A stretch of 23,861 nucleotides of DNA from positions 1-23,861 of the forward strand of contig CATJZR010000182.1 in assembly GCA_949745625.1 (NCBI GenBank), written 5' to 3'. This stretch comes from an uncultured Eubacteriales bacterium (GTDB lineage Bacteria > Bacillota > Clostridia > Christensenellales > Borkfalkiaceae). Below, one piece after another: positions 1-7,024 of this stretch. Position numbers and translations under genes: made by a program. How positions within the stretch are numbered: position 1 is the first letter of the stretch; each line of letters opens with the position of its first letter. Below the pieces are notes generated by a model that was given only the letters and a program-made list of their open reading frames with translations, did not search any database and had not been told where the DNA came from.

Positions 1-3
1 CTA

Positions 4-60
4 TCAAGTGTAGACAAAAGCTCTCGAACAAAATGTTCGAGAGCTTTTGTCTTCACTTGA
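4..60. terminator. Long bidirectional hairpin at the window edge
   Basis: Arms 4-30 and 34-60 are complementary over 27 bases with one mismatch (11/53) and a 3-base loop. The core (AGCTCTCGAACA and its complement) is flanked by AAAA on one side and TTTT on the other, so it would terminate transcription from either side. It probably ends a gene lying left of the window. Its length is unusual for a simple terminator. Bases 61-200 hold no gene that I can support. Confidence 0.7.
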
Positions 61-200
61 AAGTGCAACTCTAAAAAATTTAGTTTTTTATCCCTATGGG
101 AAGTGCGCTTTATGCCGCGCCTTATTCTTGTAATTTTACTTTTATAATATATTGCCTTAGAAGATAAATGCAATTAATTTAATACGGTAGCTAAAAGCTT

Positions 201-216
201 TCGGACGACCGTTCGA
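201..216 (-). terminator. Weak hairpin after the XRE repressor
   Basis: On the minus strand TCGAAC and GTCCGA can pair (one G-U) around a GGTC loop 12 bases beyond the stop of the XRE gene, followed by AAGCTTTTAG. The stem is short and the T-run is only four bases, so this is a tentative terminator. Confidence 0.35.
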
Positions 217-228
217 GTGAGTTTAGTT

Positions 229-531
229 TTATTCGCAAAATGCAGCCAGAAAGCTTTTCAGTGCGTCGGACTGTCTGTCATTTAAGCGGTTTATCAGCTT
301 GTAATACGGCTCGGCCCGCAAGGTGTTGCCTGAAGGAGGGTCACTCCTGCCGAAAAGCTCGTCCATAGTTACGCCGAAAACGTCTGCAAGCCGTACAAGC
401 GTTTCGCAGTCAGGCTCGCTTGAACCGTTTTCCCAGTTGCTTACGTTGCGCTGCACGTTTCCTATTTTTGCCGCAAGCTCTTTTTGCGTCAAGCCGAATT
501 CTTCCCGCAATTCCTTTATTCTGATTATCAT
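229..531 (-). CDS. XRE-family HTH transcriptional regulator
   Basis: A 100-residue DNA-binding protein. Residues 1-62 form an XRE/Cro-type helix-turn-helix (IKELREEFGLTQKELAAKIG, then a recognition helix with VQRNVSNWENG). Residues 63-100 look like a short helical dimerisation tail. No membrane segment is present. The start ATG at 531 has an AGGG six bases upstream. The gene diverges from the patatin locus at 651, and the 120-base gap holds the patatin promoter with a palindrome between its -35 and -10 boxes. I infer that this protein represses the neighbour and possibly itself. The fold is certain from motifs; the target is inferred. Confidence 0.9.
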   Translation of the reverse strand: MIIRIKELREEFGLTQKELAAKIGNVQRNVSNWENGSSEPDCETLVRLADVFGVTMDELFGRSDPPSGNTLRAEPYYKLINRLNDRQSDALKSFLAAFCE

Positions 532-583
532 AATTCCCTACTAATATTTTTCTACACAATACCAAAAAAATTACTAAAATGTA

Positions 584-612
584 TTGACAAGGTAATAATA
601 TTACTGTACAAT
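584..612 (+). promoter_or_regulatory. Promoter and operator of the patatin locus
   Basis: TTGACA (584-589), a 17-base spacer and TACAAT (607-612) make a near-consensus sigma-A promoter. The spacer holds the palindrome GTAATA-A-TATTAC (592-604), a classic position for a repressor site. The related string TACTAA also occurs at 540, 572 and 633. The divergent XRE protein is the likely ligand (inference). Confidence 0.75.
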
Positions 613-650
613 ATTTATTATAGAAATAATTTTACTAATGAGGCGCTTAA

Positions 651-1980
651 ATGGAAATGGCTGCAAACACAGAATACAAGCAATTAATCAAGCTGAACGA
701 GCGGTTTTTATGCGTTGCCCGGACGGCGGACACCTTTAAAAACGACGTCGCTGCGCTAAAGGTGTGTCTTAAACTGACCGCACTTGAAATAAAAAGCATT
801 AAAAAGTCCAAGCAGCCCGTGGACGGCGAAAAGCTGAACAGGGTTTTATGGCAGTACGTAGATTTGAGCAATACACTCAAATTTCTTATTAAAACCAAAA
901 ACATACAGGAAGTAAACAAGGGTTGCGCGGATATACGCAATATGGTTGGCGTTGCGGAAAACAGATAGCCGAGCTTAAAGGCGAGAACGCCGTCGGCAAT
1001 CTTTCAGCCGCTTCGCAGAAGATAGTCAGTGCTATCAACGGTGCGGTAAATAGCAAAATCGAGGGTTTAAAAAAAATGTTTGCGGGCGACGAAAGCTCTC
1101 AATCGGAATAGTTCTTGCGGGCGGAATAAGCAACTGTGCCTATCAAATAGGCTTTTTAAAGGGGCTTATGCGCCACGTATCCCGCGACGAAATATCCTTG
1201 CTGTCGTGCTCGTCGGCGGGCATTTCCGTAGGCTACGCTTTTTCGGCGAACAAACTCGACTATATCGAAAACCTGTATAAAAGGGTAGACATTTCTAAGA
1301 CCGGCGAGCTTTTGTGGCAAGTATTTGCAAAGGGTCTGCTCGAGGACTATATCGAAACAATGGTTTACGGCGACGATAATCTCGAAATTCCGCTCTGCTT
1401 TCCGGTGTGCTACGTTCCGCTATGGTCGGTCAGGTATTACTGGATAAAGGGTGAATACAACAGGCTTTGGAAAAAGTACCTCATAGCGGCGATTAACTAT
1501 CCGTTTTTAAAAATAATACCCTCGTTTGTAGAGGGCAGGCTGGCGATTGATGGCGGAGCGATTGACAACATTCCGCTTTTTCCGCTGATAAAGGCGTCGC
1601 CGCAAAAGCAGCTTGACGTCATAATCGCGCTTCACTTCGACGCGCGGTTCGATTACCGCAGGGAATTCAAGACGGATATTCCCGTACTCGATTTGGACCT
1701 TTCGTTCTGCAACGGCTTCGAAAAATCTCACTACGATTTTTCTGCCGAAACGATTGCCAGACGGATAGACAAAGCTTTCGATTACGGCGATAAAATTACG
1801 TCGCGGCTGTTTTCGGGAGACTGCTCGGTGCAGAGTCTTCGCAAGACTATCGACGAAATTTTTTTGGAAGAGCATACGCCGAGGCAGCAGAATTTTTCAC
1901 TTGACAGAATGTTGTCGTTTCTTAACGTGGCGGGCAAGGTTTTCAGAAACGACGGCGGATGTATAAGAAAATTATTTTAA
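651..1980 (+). pseudogene. Patatin-like phospholipase with N-terminal helical extension, two frameshifts
   Basis: Three successive frames carry one protein: 651-968 (helical, lysine-rich), about 965-1091 (continuing helix), then about 1093-1980 (patatin domain). The patatin part has the glycine-rich oxyanion loop (VLAGGISNCAYQIGFLKG, 1111-1164), the nucleophile elbow CSSAGIS near 1210 (first Gly of GxSxG replaced by Cys) and the DGG Asp motif (AIDGGAIDN, near 1549). No ATG, GTG or TTG lies in the patatin frame upstream of the oxyanion loop, and ATG 1168 would cut the loop off. Adding one A near 963 and one A near 1092-1094 joins all parts into about 443 residues. The locus is therefore a decaying gene or carries two sequencing deletions in A-runs. 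Patatins hydrolyse lipid acyl esters. Confidence 0.75.
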
Positions 1981-1992
1981 GGAGTTTTGCAA

Positions 1993-2340
1993 ATGAAAAA
2001 AAGAAGTGTAATTCTCGCGCTGTTATTCAGCGTGCTGACATTGGGAATTTATTACGTTTACTGGTTTGTATCCCTTACCAATCAAAGTAACAGGCTTGCG
2101 CCCAAAAGCGCGACGATGGGCGGCGTCGGCGCGTTCTTCATGTGTATACTGACGTTGGGAATTTATCAGATTTACTGGTCGTACAGAATGGGACAAAAGG
2201 CTGGCGAAATGCTTGAAAAAAGCTCGGACGGCTTTCTCTATCTCTTTTTATGGTTCTTTACGCTCGGCATAGTTCCAATCTGCCTCGGACAAAGCGCCGT
2301 AAATAAGGCGGTGACGGCTGCTGCAGGCGTTGCGCAGTAA
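1993..2340 (+). CDS. DUF4234-like small membrane protein
   Basis: A protein of about 115 residues with three hydrophobic segments. The repeated motif LTLGIYYVYWF / LTLGIYQIYWSY / FTLGIVPICLG is typical of the DUF4234 family. Function is unknown for the family. I chose ATG 1993 because AAGGAG (1979-1984) lies eight bases upstream; a TTG six bases earlier has no ribosome site. It begins 12 bases after the patatin stop, so it is probably in the same transcript and under the same XRE control. It ends at a strong bidirectional terminator. Confidence 0.75.
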   Translation: MKKRSVILALLFSVLTLGIYYVYWFVSLTNQSNRLAPKSATMGGVGAFFMCILTLGIYQIYWSYRMGQKAGEMLEKSSDGFLYLFLWFFTLGIVPICLGQSAVNKAVTAAAGVAQ

Positions 2341-2358
2341 TTTAAATTGATGTAAGAA

Positions 2359-2387
2359 AACCCTGCCCCGTTTAACGGGGCAGGGTT
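2359..2387. terminator. Bidirectional terminator between convergent genes
   Basis: AACCCTGCCCCG (2359-2370) pairs perfectly with CGGGGCAGGGTT (2376-2387) around a TTTAA loop. It sits between the ends of the DUF4234-like gene and the AraC-type gene and can serve both strands. Confidence 0.9.
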
Positions 2388-2392
2388 ACTGT

Positions 2393-3067
2393 TTATTTGC
2401 GGTTGCCGTATTCGCTGGGGGATACACCGAAGTATTTTTTGAACACGCGCGAAAAGTAAAGCGGCTCGGAAAAGCCGCAAGCTTCGGCTATCTGCGATAC
2501 GGTATAGCTTGAAAACCTGTTTGTGACCCCGCCCGAAATAAGCTGCTGAGCAAGGCTCATGCGTTCCTTTAACAGGTAATCGGACGGCGAGACGCCGACC
2601 TCTTTTTTGAACAGCTTGCGGACGTAGTCGCTGCTAAGCGGCAGTTTTTTAAGGCAGCTCTTAACCGTAAACGCGCAATCGGAAACACCCTTCGCTATTT
2701 CGGAAAGCACCAGCTCGACTGCGGGCGAAAAGCCACTTTCGGCGCAAAATGCGGCTACATATCCCGTAAGCAGGTTGCCAAGCGCCGCGGCGACAAGGTC
2801 GGTCTTGGCGGCGTCGCTTTCAAAGTATTTTAGCGCCTGCCGCGCAGCGTATGCAATTTCGCCGTCGTTGTCGGGTACGGTGCGCGCTTCCTTGAACGGC
2901 AGCAGCGCGTTGTCGAAGATTATGCGTATGCCGTCAAAGTCCACGTCGTAGCTTTTAAGCGGTGGTATTATCACCGTCCCGCCGGAGTCGGGAACAAGCA
3001 GCTCGCAATTCTTTGCGGTTATTTTTCCGTTTATGCTTTCGCGGCGCGCGTAAATTATCTTATTCAT
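2393..3067 (-). CDS. AraC-family transcriptional regulator
   Basis: A protein of 224 residues. The last ~100 residues carry two HTH motifs of the AraC/XylS type (SSDYVRKLFKKEVGVSPSDYL, then TVSQIAEACGFSEPLYFSRV and FKKYFGVSPSEYGNRK). The N-terminal half looks like a small cupin-type sensor that keeps an IIPPLKSYDVDF core but is short. I place the start at ATG 3067: upstream codons in this frame lie inside the GNAT gene, whose stop overlaps this start by eight bases (ATGAATAA). There is no good ribosome site, so translation is probably coupled to GNAT. Ligand and targets are unknown. Confidence 0.85.
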   Translation of the reverse strand: MNKIIYARRESINGKITAKNCELLVPDSGGTVIIPPLKSYDVDFDGIRIIFDNALLPFKEARTVPDNDGEIAYAARQALKYFESDAAKTDLVAAALGNLLTGYVAAFCAESGFSPAVELVLSEIAKGVSDCAFTVKSCLKKLPLSSDYVRKLFKKEVGVSPSDYLLKERMSLAQQLISGGVTNRFSSYTVSQIAEACGFSEPLYFSRVFKKYFGVSPSEYGNRK

Positions 3068-3545
3068 TGCAACAGTTAATAAGGCTGCGCTTTTCAAACA
3101 CGGCGCAGTCCAAATCCTCGCAGTATTCGTCGCTGTTTTCATACCCGCATGCGGTGAAAAAGGGGATAGATTTTTCATAGGGCAGACAATACGCCGTTTG
3201 CGCGCCCGCTTCCCTCAGCTTCATTTCCGCAGAGTAAAGCAAAAATTTGCCCAGTCCGCAGCCGCGGCGGGAGGGGGAGACGTATATTTCGCGTATATCG
3301 CCACAGCCTTCCTTGAAATTCCATTCGTTGTCTATGTCGTCAATCTGATAAATGACGAAACCGCAGACCTGTCCGTCGTCCGCAATCAGGTCGACGTGCA
3401 GCAGCCCCGCAAGCATATCGGGGATTATGTATTCGTTGACGAGGTGCGCGGAGTCGTCGGGACAGTCCAGCTCGGCATAATACTCGCCGAACAGCTGCGT
3501 GAAAATTTCCGTATCGGTATCCTTTAATGGACGAACGTGCAACAT
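3060..3545 (-). CDS. GNAT-family N-acetyltransferase
   Basis: A 161-residue protein with the GNAT fold. The acetyl-CoA motif A is clear (DIREIYVSPSRRGCGLGKFL, with the R-x-x-G-x-G loop), preceded by acidic residues of beta-4 and followed by a C-terminal strand with YEKSIPFFTACGYEN. The start is ATG 3545 with AGG eight bases upstream; the frame opens a few codons earlier at a TTG. It overlaps the AraC gene by eight bases, so the two form a pair. The substrate cannot be told from sequence. The start lies 16 bases beyond the rpmA terminator, leaving no room for its own promoter. Confidence 0.88.
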   Translation of the reverse strand: MLHVRPLKDTDTEIFTQLFGEYYAELDCPDDSAHLVNEYIIPDMLAGLLHVDLIADDGQVCGFVIYQIDDIDNEWNFKEGCGDIREIYVSPSRRGCGLGKFLLYSAEMKLREAGAQTAYCLPYEKSIPFFTACGYENSDEYCEDLDCAVFEKRSLINCCNE

Positions 3546-3560
3546 ATTTTTACCTATCAA

Positions 3561-3588
3561 AAAAGGCGAGCCGAAAAACTCGCCTTTT
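3561..3588. terminator. Terminator after rpmA
   Basis: AAAAGGCGAG (3561-3570) pairs perfectly with CTCGCCTTTT (3579-3588) around an eight-base loop. On the minus strand it follows rpmA by six bases and ends in TTTT. The GNAT gene begins just beyond it, so GNAT-AraC expression may depend on readthrough. Confidence 0.8.
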
Positions 3589-3594
3589 CATTCT

Positions 3595-3873
3595 TTATTC
3601 TGCGACGGGATAAACGCAAACCTGCTTGCCGTCTTTGCCCACTCTTTCAAATCTAACGGTGCCGTCTACAAGCGCGAAGAGAGTATCGTCCTTGCCCATG
3701 CCTACGCCGCTGCCTGCCTTGAACTTCGAGCCGCGCTGTCTTACGAGGATGTTACCCGCAAGCACGAACTGTCCGTCGGCACGCTTAACGCCGAGCATTT
3801 TGGGATTACTGTCTCTACCGTTGTGCGAAGAACCGGTACCTTTTTTATGGGCGAATAATCTTAAAAATATCAT
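3595..3873 (-). CDS. rpmA: 50S ribosomal protein L27
   Basis: A 92-residue protein with the L27 signature (AHKKGTGSSHNGRDSNPKML, then GNILVRQRG and KFKAGSGVGMGKDDTLFAL). L27 sits near the peptidyl transferase centre, where its N-terminus reaches the P-site tRNA. The N-terminus is extended by MIFLRLFA, matching the Firmicutes-type prepeptide that the protease Prp removes in Staphylococcus aureus; cleavage would leave HKKG. Start ATG 3873 has AGGAGG seven bases upstream. It lies 17 bases after rplU; the prp gene usually found between them is absent here. Confidence 0.97.
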   Translation of the reverse strand: MIFLRLFAHKKGTGSSHNGRDSNPKMLGVKRADGQFVLAGNILVRQRGSKFKAGSGVGMGKDDTLFALVDGTVRFERVGKDGKQVCVYPVAE

Positions 3874-3890
3874 ATTCTTATCCTCCTGAA

Positions 3891-4247
3891 TTATTCTGCC
3901 TTAGCTGTCGCTTCGGGCTTTTTGGTTGCCGCCTTTTTAGCGGGCGTGCCGATTGCCGTAACCTTTATCTGCGTATAGGGCTGTCTGTGACCCTGCTTCT
4001 TTCTCTCGTTTTTCTTGGCCTTGTACTTGAAGACGATAATCTTCTTTTCCTTGCCGTGAGAAACGACTTCGCAGGTAACTTTGACGTTTTTAACCTCGTC
4101 ACCGGTATTAATTCCCTTGCCGTCAGCCGTAAGAATGACGGGGAATGTCACGGTGTCGCCGACGTTGGCGTTCAGCTTCTCAACCTTTAAAAGGTCACCT
4201 TCGCAAACCTTGTACTGTTTGCTGCCGTTTTCAAAAATTGCGTACAT
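3891..4247 (-). CDS. rplU: 50S ribosomal protein L21
   Basis: A 118-residue protein that binds 23S rRNA. Features typical of L21 are the start MYAIFENGSKQYKV, the central GDTVTFPVILTADG and the basic KYKAKKNERKKQGHRQPYTQ near residues 73-92. A lysine/alanine-rich tail (about 15 residues) extends beyond the usual C-terminus. The start has AGGAGG upstream (4250-4262 region). It is first in the rplU-rpmA operon. Confidence 0.97.
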   Translation of the reverse strand: MYAIFENGSKQYKVCEGDLLKVEKLNANVGDTVTFPVILTADGKGINTGDEVKNVKVTCEVVSHGKEKKIIVFKYKAKKNERKKQGHRQPYTQIKVTAIGTPAKKAATKKPEATAKAE

Positions 4248-4357
4248 ATTTTTACCTCCTCTAACCAGTCTCGCCGTTCGGGCAGCGCAAAGCGCGTTTT
4301 GGGGCCCGTTACGAGCGGCTCAGTCTAAACTTTACCACTTTAACGCCGCGTTGTCAA
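4248..4357 (-). promoter_or_regulatory. rplU promoter and GC-rich leader
   Basis: On the minus strand TTGACA (4357-4352), a 17-base spacer and TAAAGT (4334-4329) form a strong promoter. The leader of about 75 bases is GC-rich and self-complementary, including GGGCCC and the GCGC-rich segment near 4286-4300. This placement fits an L21-type autoregulatory leader RNA, but I could not match a consensus. Confidence 0.65.
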
Positions 4358-4442
4358 GCAATTAATCTTCGGTGCGGTATTATTTTATTAAAACAAGGCG
4401 ATAATAATTTATAAGAAAATACTTAAATGTAAGGAGCTTCTT

Positions 4443-4883
4443 ATGGAAAAGAAAAAAAACGACAGTGAAATCGTTGCGGAAATTTACCGTAACGCGCAGC
4501 TTGCGCTTGAATCTATTTCGGACATAATGCCCGCGGTGGAGGACGGCGAAATCCGCGAAGAAATAATGCACCAGCATGAGGAATACGAAAAGGTTTGCTC
4601 TAAGGCGGCGGCGCTCGCCTTGAAGTATAACATAGACGTAAAAGAACCCAGCCCCATAAAAAAGGCAATGATGTGGAGCGCTATTAAAATGGGCACCGCC
4701 AACGACAATTCGGCGCAGAATATCGCCCAGATGATGATAAGGGGTACGGTCAACGGCATCACCTCGCTAAAAACGTCGCTCACCGACGGCGGCAGCAATA
4801 TGGATGCCGAGGTCAGAAAACTTTTGAACGAGCTTATCAACATGGAAGAGGGCTTTGAAAGAAAGCTGAAGAAATTTTTATAA
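4443..4883 (+). CDS. DUF2383-like four-helix (ferritin-like) protein
   Basis: A 146-residue, fully helical, charged protein without signal or membrane segment. Helices can be seen at about 8-30, 37-63, 70-105 and 118-145, with EIYRNAQLALESISDIMP and EYEKVCSKAAALAL giving ferritin-like spacing. It resembles DUF2383-type proteins of Clostridia; function is unknown. AAGGAG lies eight bases before ATG 4443. It reads against its neighbours rplU and rng and has its own terminator. Confidence 0.75.
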   Translation: MEKKKNDSEIVAEIYRNAQLALESISDIMPAVEDGEIREEIMHQHEEYEKVCSKAAALALKYNIDVKEPSPIKKAMMWSAIKMGTANDNSAQNIAQMMIRGTVNGITSLKTSLTDGGSNMDAEVRKLLNELINMEEGFERKLKKFL

Positions 4884-4891
4884 CAAAATAG

Positions 4892-4920
4892 CGCCGCGCG
4901 TTTTAAAACGCGCGGCGTTT
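4892..4920. terminator. Bidirectional terminator between DUF2383-like gene and rng
   Basis: CGCCGCGCGTTTT (4892-4904) and AAAACGCGCGGCG (4905-4917) form a perfect inverted repeat. The GC core followed by TTTT serves the plus-strand gene, and the same holds on the minus strand for rng. Confidence 0.85.
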
Positions 4921-6400
4921 AGTTCAGTTTTTCGGCTTTTTCGTCGGGCTCGAACTGCGTGTGCAAATGAATTCGCGAATGGGGATAAGAACGGTGAGAA
5001 CAAACGTAAATTTCCATATCCGGCATACGCGCTTTTATGTCCTCCGTAAAGGCTTGCCAGTTAAGCGCAGTCGAAACTGTCTCTGTTGCGGCGTCTATAA
5101 GGACGCGCCTGCACCCGTCCGCATATAGCCCGAGCAACTTCGCGCGGGTATCGAGAAGGGTGAACCTCGGCGGGGTAACGAACCCCGACCCGCAGTGCGG
5201 GCACTGTTTGCGCATAAGCGGAAGCACGCTTGCCCCCTCGCGCTTGCGTGTAAATTCGACCAAACCAAACTCCGACATTTGGCCTACGCAGCATTTCATG
5301 CCGTAGCTTTTCAGGGCGCGTTTCAGCTCTTCCACAACATTGCGGTTGTGCGCGGCCTCCGTCATATCTATAAAATCGACTACTACTATGCCGCCGATAT
5401 TTCTCAGTTTTACCTGTCTTGCGATTTCGCGCGCAGCTAACACGTTAGTATAATAAACGGTCTGTTCCAGGTTGTTCGCTCCGGTGAATGCGCCGGTGTT
5501 GACGTCAACGGCAGTAAGCGCTTCGCACCTGTCTATTACGAGATACGCGCCGTTTTCAAGCTCGGCGCGCGGTTTATTCATTGCCCGAACCTGCTCGCTT
5601 ATACCGTGTTCTTCAAGCATATCCCTGCCCGAACGGTGCACAGTGACGGGACGTCTGCGTGCGGGCGGGAAAATGGAATAGAACCTCTCGACCGCGGCTT
5701 TAAGGCTGTCGTTGCCCACGAATATTTCTTCTATATCGTAGCTGAGCACGTCGCGCAACACGCGCGAAATCAACTCTGTTTCCGAATACAGCAGCGTGCC
5801 AGTCGGAGCGTCGGTAAAGTGCTGTTTAACGCCCGAGTATAAGCTTTTAAGGCTGTCGAGCTCGGTTGCAATAAGGTCGCGGCGGGTGTATGGCGCCGCT
5901 GTTCTGAGGACGATGCCTTCGCCCTCGCCGATAAGTCCCGCTACAGAGTACGCGAGATTTTTTCTCAGCTCGTCGTCGGCTATCTTGCGCGATACTCCGA
6001 CGAACGGCGTATTCGGCAGGTAGATTACGTTCTTGCCGACGAACGAGGGAAACAGCGTCACCTTTGCCCCTTTTTTGCCTGTCGGTGCGCGCACGACCTG
6101 TACCAGTACTTCGTCGCCCTCTTTCAATTCTGGCACGGCTATTTCGCTGCGACTGCCGTCGTACTTGTCCGCATTCGGCAGTGCGTCGTCGGCTGAAAGA
6201 TAGCAGTTGCGTTCCAGTCCGCAGTCTACGAACGCTGCCTGCATACCAGCAAGCACGGCGACTATTTTACCCTTGTAGATGTTGCCCTTAGGCGACAGAC
6301 TTCCGCCGCTCTCAAAGTTGAATTCGGTCAGCTTGCCGTTTTCGGTTACGGCAGAAACGGCGTATCCGCAATACTCATCAAAATACAGGGTTTTTCTCAT
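4919..6400 (-). CDS. rng: Ribonuclease G/E family endoribonuclease
   Basis: A protein of 493 residues that cleaves single-stranded AU-rich RNA in rRNA maturation and mRNA decay. An S1-like domain fills about residues 36-120 (KGNIYKGKIVAVLAGMQAAF). The catalytic metal-binding aspartates are D299 (AVDVNTG) and D342 (VVDFIDM), matching D303 and D346 of E. coli RNase E. The zinc-link motif CPHC is at 400-403. The C-terminus is short, as in RNase G, with no RNase E scaffold. I chose ATG 6400; upstream codons overlap the promoter. There is no ribosome site, and the -10 box ends nine bases before the ATG, so the mRNA is nearly leaderless. It is usually followed by rplU; here a plus-strand gene lies between. 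Confidence 0.95.
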   Translation of the reverse strand: MRKTLYFDEYCGYAVSAVTENGKLTEFNFESGGSLSPKGNIYKGKIVAVLAGMQAAFVDCGLERNCYLSADDALPNADKYDGSRSEIAVPELKEGDEVLVQVVRAPTGKKGAKVTLFPSFVGKNVIYLPNTPFVGVSRKIADDELRKNLAYSVAGLIGEGEGIVLRTAAPYTRRDLIATELDSLKSLYSGVKQHFTDAPTGTLLYSETELISRVLRDVLSYDIEEIFVGNDSLKAAVERFYSIFPPARRRPVTVHRSGRDMLEEHGISEQVRAMNKPRAELENGAYLVIDRCEALTAVDVNTGAFTGANNLEQTVYYTNVLAAREIARQVKLRNIGGIVVVDFIDMTEAAHNRNVVEELKRALKSYGMKCCVGQMSEFGLVEFTRKREGASVLPLMRKQCPHCGSGFVTPPRFTLLDTRAKLLGLYADGCRRVLIDAATETVSTALNWQAFTEDIKARMPDMEIYVCSHRSYPHSRIHLHTQFEPDEKAEKLN

Positions 6401-6409
6401 AGTACCGTT

Positions 6410-6438
6410 ATTATATCGCAAGAAACGAATTTAAGCAA
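6410..6438 (-). promoter_or_regulatory. rng promoter
   Basis: Minus strand: TTGCTT (6438-6433), 17-base spacer, TATAAT (6415-6410). The expected start of transcription is about 6403, only about three bases before ATG 6400. Confidence 0.65.
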
Positions 6439-6446
6439 TATAAAAC

Positions 6447-6475
6447 TTGACAAAATCTGCTAAAATCTATATAAT
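6447..6475 (+). promoter_or_regulatory. Full-consensus sigma-A promoter of the SecB-like gene
   Basis: TTGACA (6447-6452), 17-base spacer and TATAAT (6470-6475) match consensus exactly. The 5' leader of about 40 bases starts with a small hairpin (GTCGG/CCGAC, about 6482-6497) and ends in a GGAG ribosome site. It diverges from the rng promoter. Confidence 0.9.
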
Positions 6476-6520
6476 AAACGTGTCGGTTTACGCCGACGAA
6501 CGATATATTTGGAGTAATTT

Positions 6521-6955
6521 ATGAAATTTGATTTTAAAGGCATCACCGCAGAAGAGCTTTCGTTCAAGCTCAACCACGTAAAACTTGAACCCGACACCAA
6601 ACTTGACATCAAGCCTCAGTTTTCGCGTCAGGTAAGAAAGGTAAACGGCAACGAAAAAGTTAACTTTATCGTACTTTCCGTCAAGATAGCTTCGACCGAA
6701 GCAGAGCCCAAGCCCTTCGATATTAACGTAACCCTCGTAGGTATTTTCGAAGTCGAGACCGCAAACGAGAACGAAGAGCGCAGCTTCGTAATAGAGGGCA
6801 CAAAGCTCATCTATCCTTACCTGCGTTCGGCTGTAACCAACCTTACGGCAAACGCTTACATCGCACCGCTCAATCTTCCGGTAATCACGGGACCTATCTT
6901 CCCCGAAGATAGAGACGTATATGCTTTTTCGGTGGACAATTCAAACCTCAACTAA
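6521..6955 (+). CDS. SecB-like chaperone-fold protein
   Basis: A 144-residue cytosolic protein. Alternating strands FIVLSVKIAS, PFDINVTLVGIFEV and SFVIEGTKL, then the segment YPYLRSAVTNLTANAYIAPL and NLPVI, match the layout of SecB (there: LFPYAR...PPLNLAPV). SecB holds secretory proteins unfolded for SecA in proteobacteria; in Firmicutes relatives the role is not settled. Ribosome site GGAG lies nine bases upstream of ATG 6521. The promoter is full consensus, so expression is probably high. The next genes encode exported LRR lipoproteins, but separate promoters make a direct link speculative. Confidence 0.7.
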   Translation: MKFDFKGITAEELSFKLNHVKLEPDTKLDIKPQFSRQVRKVNGNEKVNFIVLSVKIASTEAEPKPFDINVTLVGIFEVETANENEERSFVIEGTKLIYPYLRSAVTNLTANAYIAPLNLPVITGPIFPEDRDVYAFSVDNSNLN

Positions 6956-6963
6956 AATTAAGG

Positions 6964-6990
6964 CGGCGTGTTCGTAAGGACGCGCCGTTT
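6964..6990 (+). terminator. Terminator after the SecB-like gene
   Basis: CGGCGTGT (6964-6971) pairs with ACGCGCCG (6980-6987) with one G-U, followed by TTT and an AT-rich stretch. The tail is short, so termination may be partial. Confidence 0.55.
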
Positions 6991-7024
6991 GAATAAATCG
7001 AAATTACGCATATTAGGTATTGAT

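Noticed and set aside
1069..1091. Programmed -1 frameshift at the A8 tract joining the patatin frames
   Set aside because: It would give the linker NVCGRR, less natural than the single-base repair near 1092, and it does not explain the first shift near 963.
1507..1875. 122-residue minus-strand frame
   Set aside because: Shadow of the patatin coding region with no start signals.
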